From positions 1-23,172 of the IMG/VR virus record IMGVR_UViG_3300036407_000006: a stretch of 23,172 nt of DNA. One strand, written 5' to 3'. The notes beneath the pieces were generated by a model that saw only the letters and a list, made by a program, of their open reading frames with translations, had not been told where the DNA came from and did no database searches. This stretch comes from a virus. The translations under genes and the position numbers were made by a program. Numbering within the stretch: position 1 is the first letter of the stretch; each line of letters opens with the position of its first letter. Shown one piece after another: positions 22,026 to 23,172 of this stretch.

Positions 22026-22187
22026 ATGCCTAAAGGCACAGGCGGAGGTAAAGGCACAGGCGGCAAGGGCGGCGGCGGCAAGGGCGGCACGAGCGGCGGC
22101 AAGGGAAGTGGCCGCGGTGGATCGGGCGGCAGCCGCGGCGGTGGGGGCGGATCAACCGGCGGCGGGACCGGAAAGCGCGGCACATAG
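22026..22187 (+). CDS. Gly/Lys-rich 53-residue protein
   Basis: This protein starts MPKGTGGGKGTGGKGGGGKG and ends GTGKRGT; more than half of its residues are Gly and the rest are mostly Lys, Arg, Ser and Thr. It is basic, surely disordered, and has no membrane segment. The gene runs opposite to the phage structural genes, has a near-perfect Shine-Dalgarno sequence and is followed by its own hairpin terminator, so it appears to be an independent, strongly translated unit. Binding to nucleic acid through its basic residues is possible. A tail-fibre-like or cell-surface role cannot be excluded. I do not know a named family for it. Confidence 0.75.
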   Translation: MPKGTGGGKGTGGKGGGGKGGTSGGKGSGRGGSGGSRGGGGGSTGGGTGKRGT

Positions 22188-22213
22188 CCGTTTGTTCGAA
22201 ACAGTGAGCTTCG

Positions 22214-22247
22214 GGCCTCCGCGGGTCTAACACTCGCGGAGGCCTTG
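22214..22247 (+). terminator. Hairpin terminator of the Gly-rich gene
   Basis: A perfect 10-bp stem GGCCTCCGCG / CGCGGAGGCC with an 11-base loop lies 27 bases after the stop of the Gly-rich gene. It is followed by a short T-rich stretch (TTGT), so termination on the + strand is likely but the tract is weak. A stem of this strength would also be met by - strand transcripts coming from the gpG-like gene. Confidence 0.7.
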
Positions 22248-22382
22248 TAAAACAAAAAGCCGATTTCTCACACTGCAAGCGTAGATCGTGCTACAGTAGG
22301 GCGTGAGCGAACGTTTTCCTGTTCGGTCACATCAAACCCCGCGCGCTATTCCGCGACGCCGGAACCTCGGGAGGAAACAGTG

Positions 22383-22637
22383 ATGAACCTACCTTACACG
22401 TACTCTCTCCTAAAGGCGGCTAGCGAGCAGCGCCATGGCTTCATTAAACTCACTGGGGATTACGCTGATTACGAGGTGCGGCAAATGGTGGCCAGCGGCC
22501 TTGTCGAAGCGACTGTGAATGATGGCAAGAGTGGATCGTATACTTCGATCAATCGCCTATTGGAGCCAGGAGAGCGATTTCTTCGCGTCTTCAACGATGG
22601 CGTTCTTCCGGAGCTGCCATCGCGCAGCAGGAACTAA
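22383..22637 (+). CDS. Small protein with possible winged-helix fold (moron-like)
   Basis: This 84-residue protein (MNLPYTYSLLKAASEQRHGF, then YEVRQMVASGLVEATVNDGKSGSYTSINRLLEPGERFLRVF) has a helix-helix-strand pattern resembling a winged-helix DNA-binding domain. The ATG at 22383 is preceded by GGGAGGAA at good spacing; the GTG at 22380 in the same frame is less likely. It runs against the phage structural genes and its stop overlaps the stop of the gpG-like gene by four bases, tail to tail. This placement is typical of an added moron gene expressed separately from late genes, perhaps a regulator. I do not recognise a named family. Confidence 0.6.
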   Translation: MNLPYTYSLLKAASEQRHGFIKLTGDYADYEVRQMVASGLVEATVNDGKSGSYTSINRLLEPGERFLRVFNDGVLPELPSRSRN

Positions 22638-23122
22638 CCGCGTAGATAGACGCCGATCGCTTTCTCCATCGTCGCCGCGACTTTCGCCTGCGCGGCGCTG
22701 GTGAGCGTGCCGCTCTTCGTGATCGGAAAAAACGGCCGCGCCGGCATCGTCACTTTGCGCACGGTCACGAAACCAGTTGGCGTCTTGAAGCGAAGGTAAG
22801 GCCTGCCCTGGATCGTTCCACCGAGCTGATGAATGGCGGCGTAGACGCGATCGGAGCCTACCGTGACGCTGGTCCCGCCGATGTTCGTGATGCGAATCGA
22901 TCGACGGAGTGTTCCGCTCTTGATCAGGTTCGATGGCGAGCCGTCGCGCTTATTAGGCCACGGCGCCGCGCGCAGGCTCTCATCGCGAAAGGTGCGCTGC
23001 GTAAACGAAACCACCTGCAGGCCGACCGCTTCCAGGATCGGCTGTACTTTCGTCAGCCCGCCCTTCAACCGCGCCGCCGTCGGCGAGAACTCATCCTTGA
23101 TGATGCGTACCTGGATCGACAT
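22634..23122 (-). CDS. Virion morphogenesis protein, Mu gpG-like
   Basis: This 162-residue protein matches the phage virion morphogenesis (gpG) family. It has an N-terminal helix, then PWPNKRDGSPSNLIKSGTLRRSIRI, then VGSDRVYAAIHQLGGTIQGRPYLRF, and MPARPFFPI near the end, which is the usual order (K...LxxSGxLxxSI, YAxIHQxGGxI, PARxF). Mu gpG is about 156 residues. Proteins of this family act in tail-head joining and tail completion. In Mu the gene lies just before gpI, and the same order is kept here except for the two + strand genes between. Confidence 0.85.
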   Translation of the reverse strand: MSIQVRIIKDEFSPTAARLKGGLTKVQPILEAVGLQVVSFTQRTFRDESLRAAPWPNKRDGSPSNLIKSGTLRRSIRITNIGGTSVTVGSDRVYAAIHQLGGTIQGRPYLRFKTPTGFVTVRKVTMPARPFFPITKSGTLTSAAQAKVAATMEKAIGVYLRG

Positions 23123-23141
23123 CGTAGAGGATGCTTAAGAA

Positions 23142-23172
23142 CTACATGGTCGTTCCGAAAACAGGATCGGCA
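23142..23172 (-). CDS. Possible C-terminal end of an upstream head protein
   Basis: On the - strand the last bases read ADPVFGTTM followed by TAG at 23142-23144. This could be the end of a gpF-like (minor head) gene, which precedes gpG in Mu-like phages. Only nine codons are visible, and the other frames are not excluded. Confidence 0.3.
   Translation of the reverse strand, partial: ADPVFGTTM

Noticed and set aside
22263-22300. Promoter for the 84-residue + strand gene (TACAGT as -10)
   Set aside because: No acceptable -35 box lies at the right distance, so no promoter is called.

Overview
The window joins two unrelated blocks of GC-rich bacterial DNA. Bases 1 to about 3853 are a stretch of an integron cassette array. 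Bases 3990 to the right end are the head and tail genes of a Mu-like, long-tailed transposable phage or prophage. No rRNA, tRNA, integrase, transposase or terminase is present, so the host cannot be fixed. The 129-bp attC family, with the translated string NQAMQLTA, resembles cassette arrays I associate with Verrucomicrobiota and similar environmental bacteria. That assignment is recollection, not proof.

Cassette array (+ strand): seven complete attC sites (six of exactly 129 bp, one of 124 bp), one cut by the window start and one truncated at about 3853. They separate eight small cassettes, each with one + strand gene. Products are a YcxB-like membrane protein, a DUF5076-like protein, three other small membrane proteins, a likely lipoprotein and two soluble unknowns. 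The first bases of each cassette (GTTRRR...) are the reverse complement of the bases opening its own attC (...YYYAAC). This match runs 8 to 11 bp and differs between cassettes, as expected for cassettes that were once circular. Seven of eight legible attC right halves carry an exactly 18-codon minigene that stops inside the R' core site, just before the cassette start codon.

Junction (about 3796-3989): the last attC keeps its left half and breaks off near a TG dinucleotide. About 136 non-coding bases follow before the phage tail-fibre stop codon. This suggests a transposable prophage end inserted in an attC, though an assembly chimera is possible.

Phage block (- strand, gene order from right to left): a gpG-like morphogenesis protein, a two-gene + strand insertion, a gpI-like protease/scaffold, a small capsid accessory protein, a gpT-like major capsid protein, a T/E-rich small protein, a DUF1320 (gp36-like) protein, a gp37-like protein and an unknown. 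Then come the tail tube protein, two overlapping chaperone frames, the tape measure, a DUF2163-type distal tail protein, a lipoprotein, an NlpC/P60 peptidase, a tail tip split by one in-frame TGA, and a GH43-like beta-propeller tail fibre. Many genes overlap as ATGA, GTGA or TAATG, so the block is probably one late transcript. The head is Mu-like; the tail is of the siphoviral type seen in D3112/B3-like phages and gene transfer agents.

Main oddities: Sec or lipoprotein signals on three virion-module proteins; a REPIN-like pair of palindromes in the tail module; eight copies of the octamer CCTAACGA, matching the attC core, across the phage genes; and a + strand Gly/Lys-rich gene with a 10-base perfect Shine-Dalgarno sequence and its own terminator.
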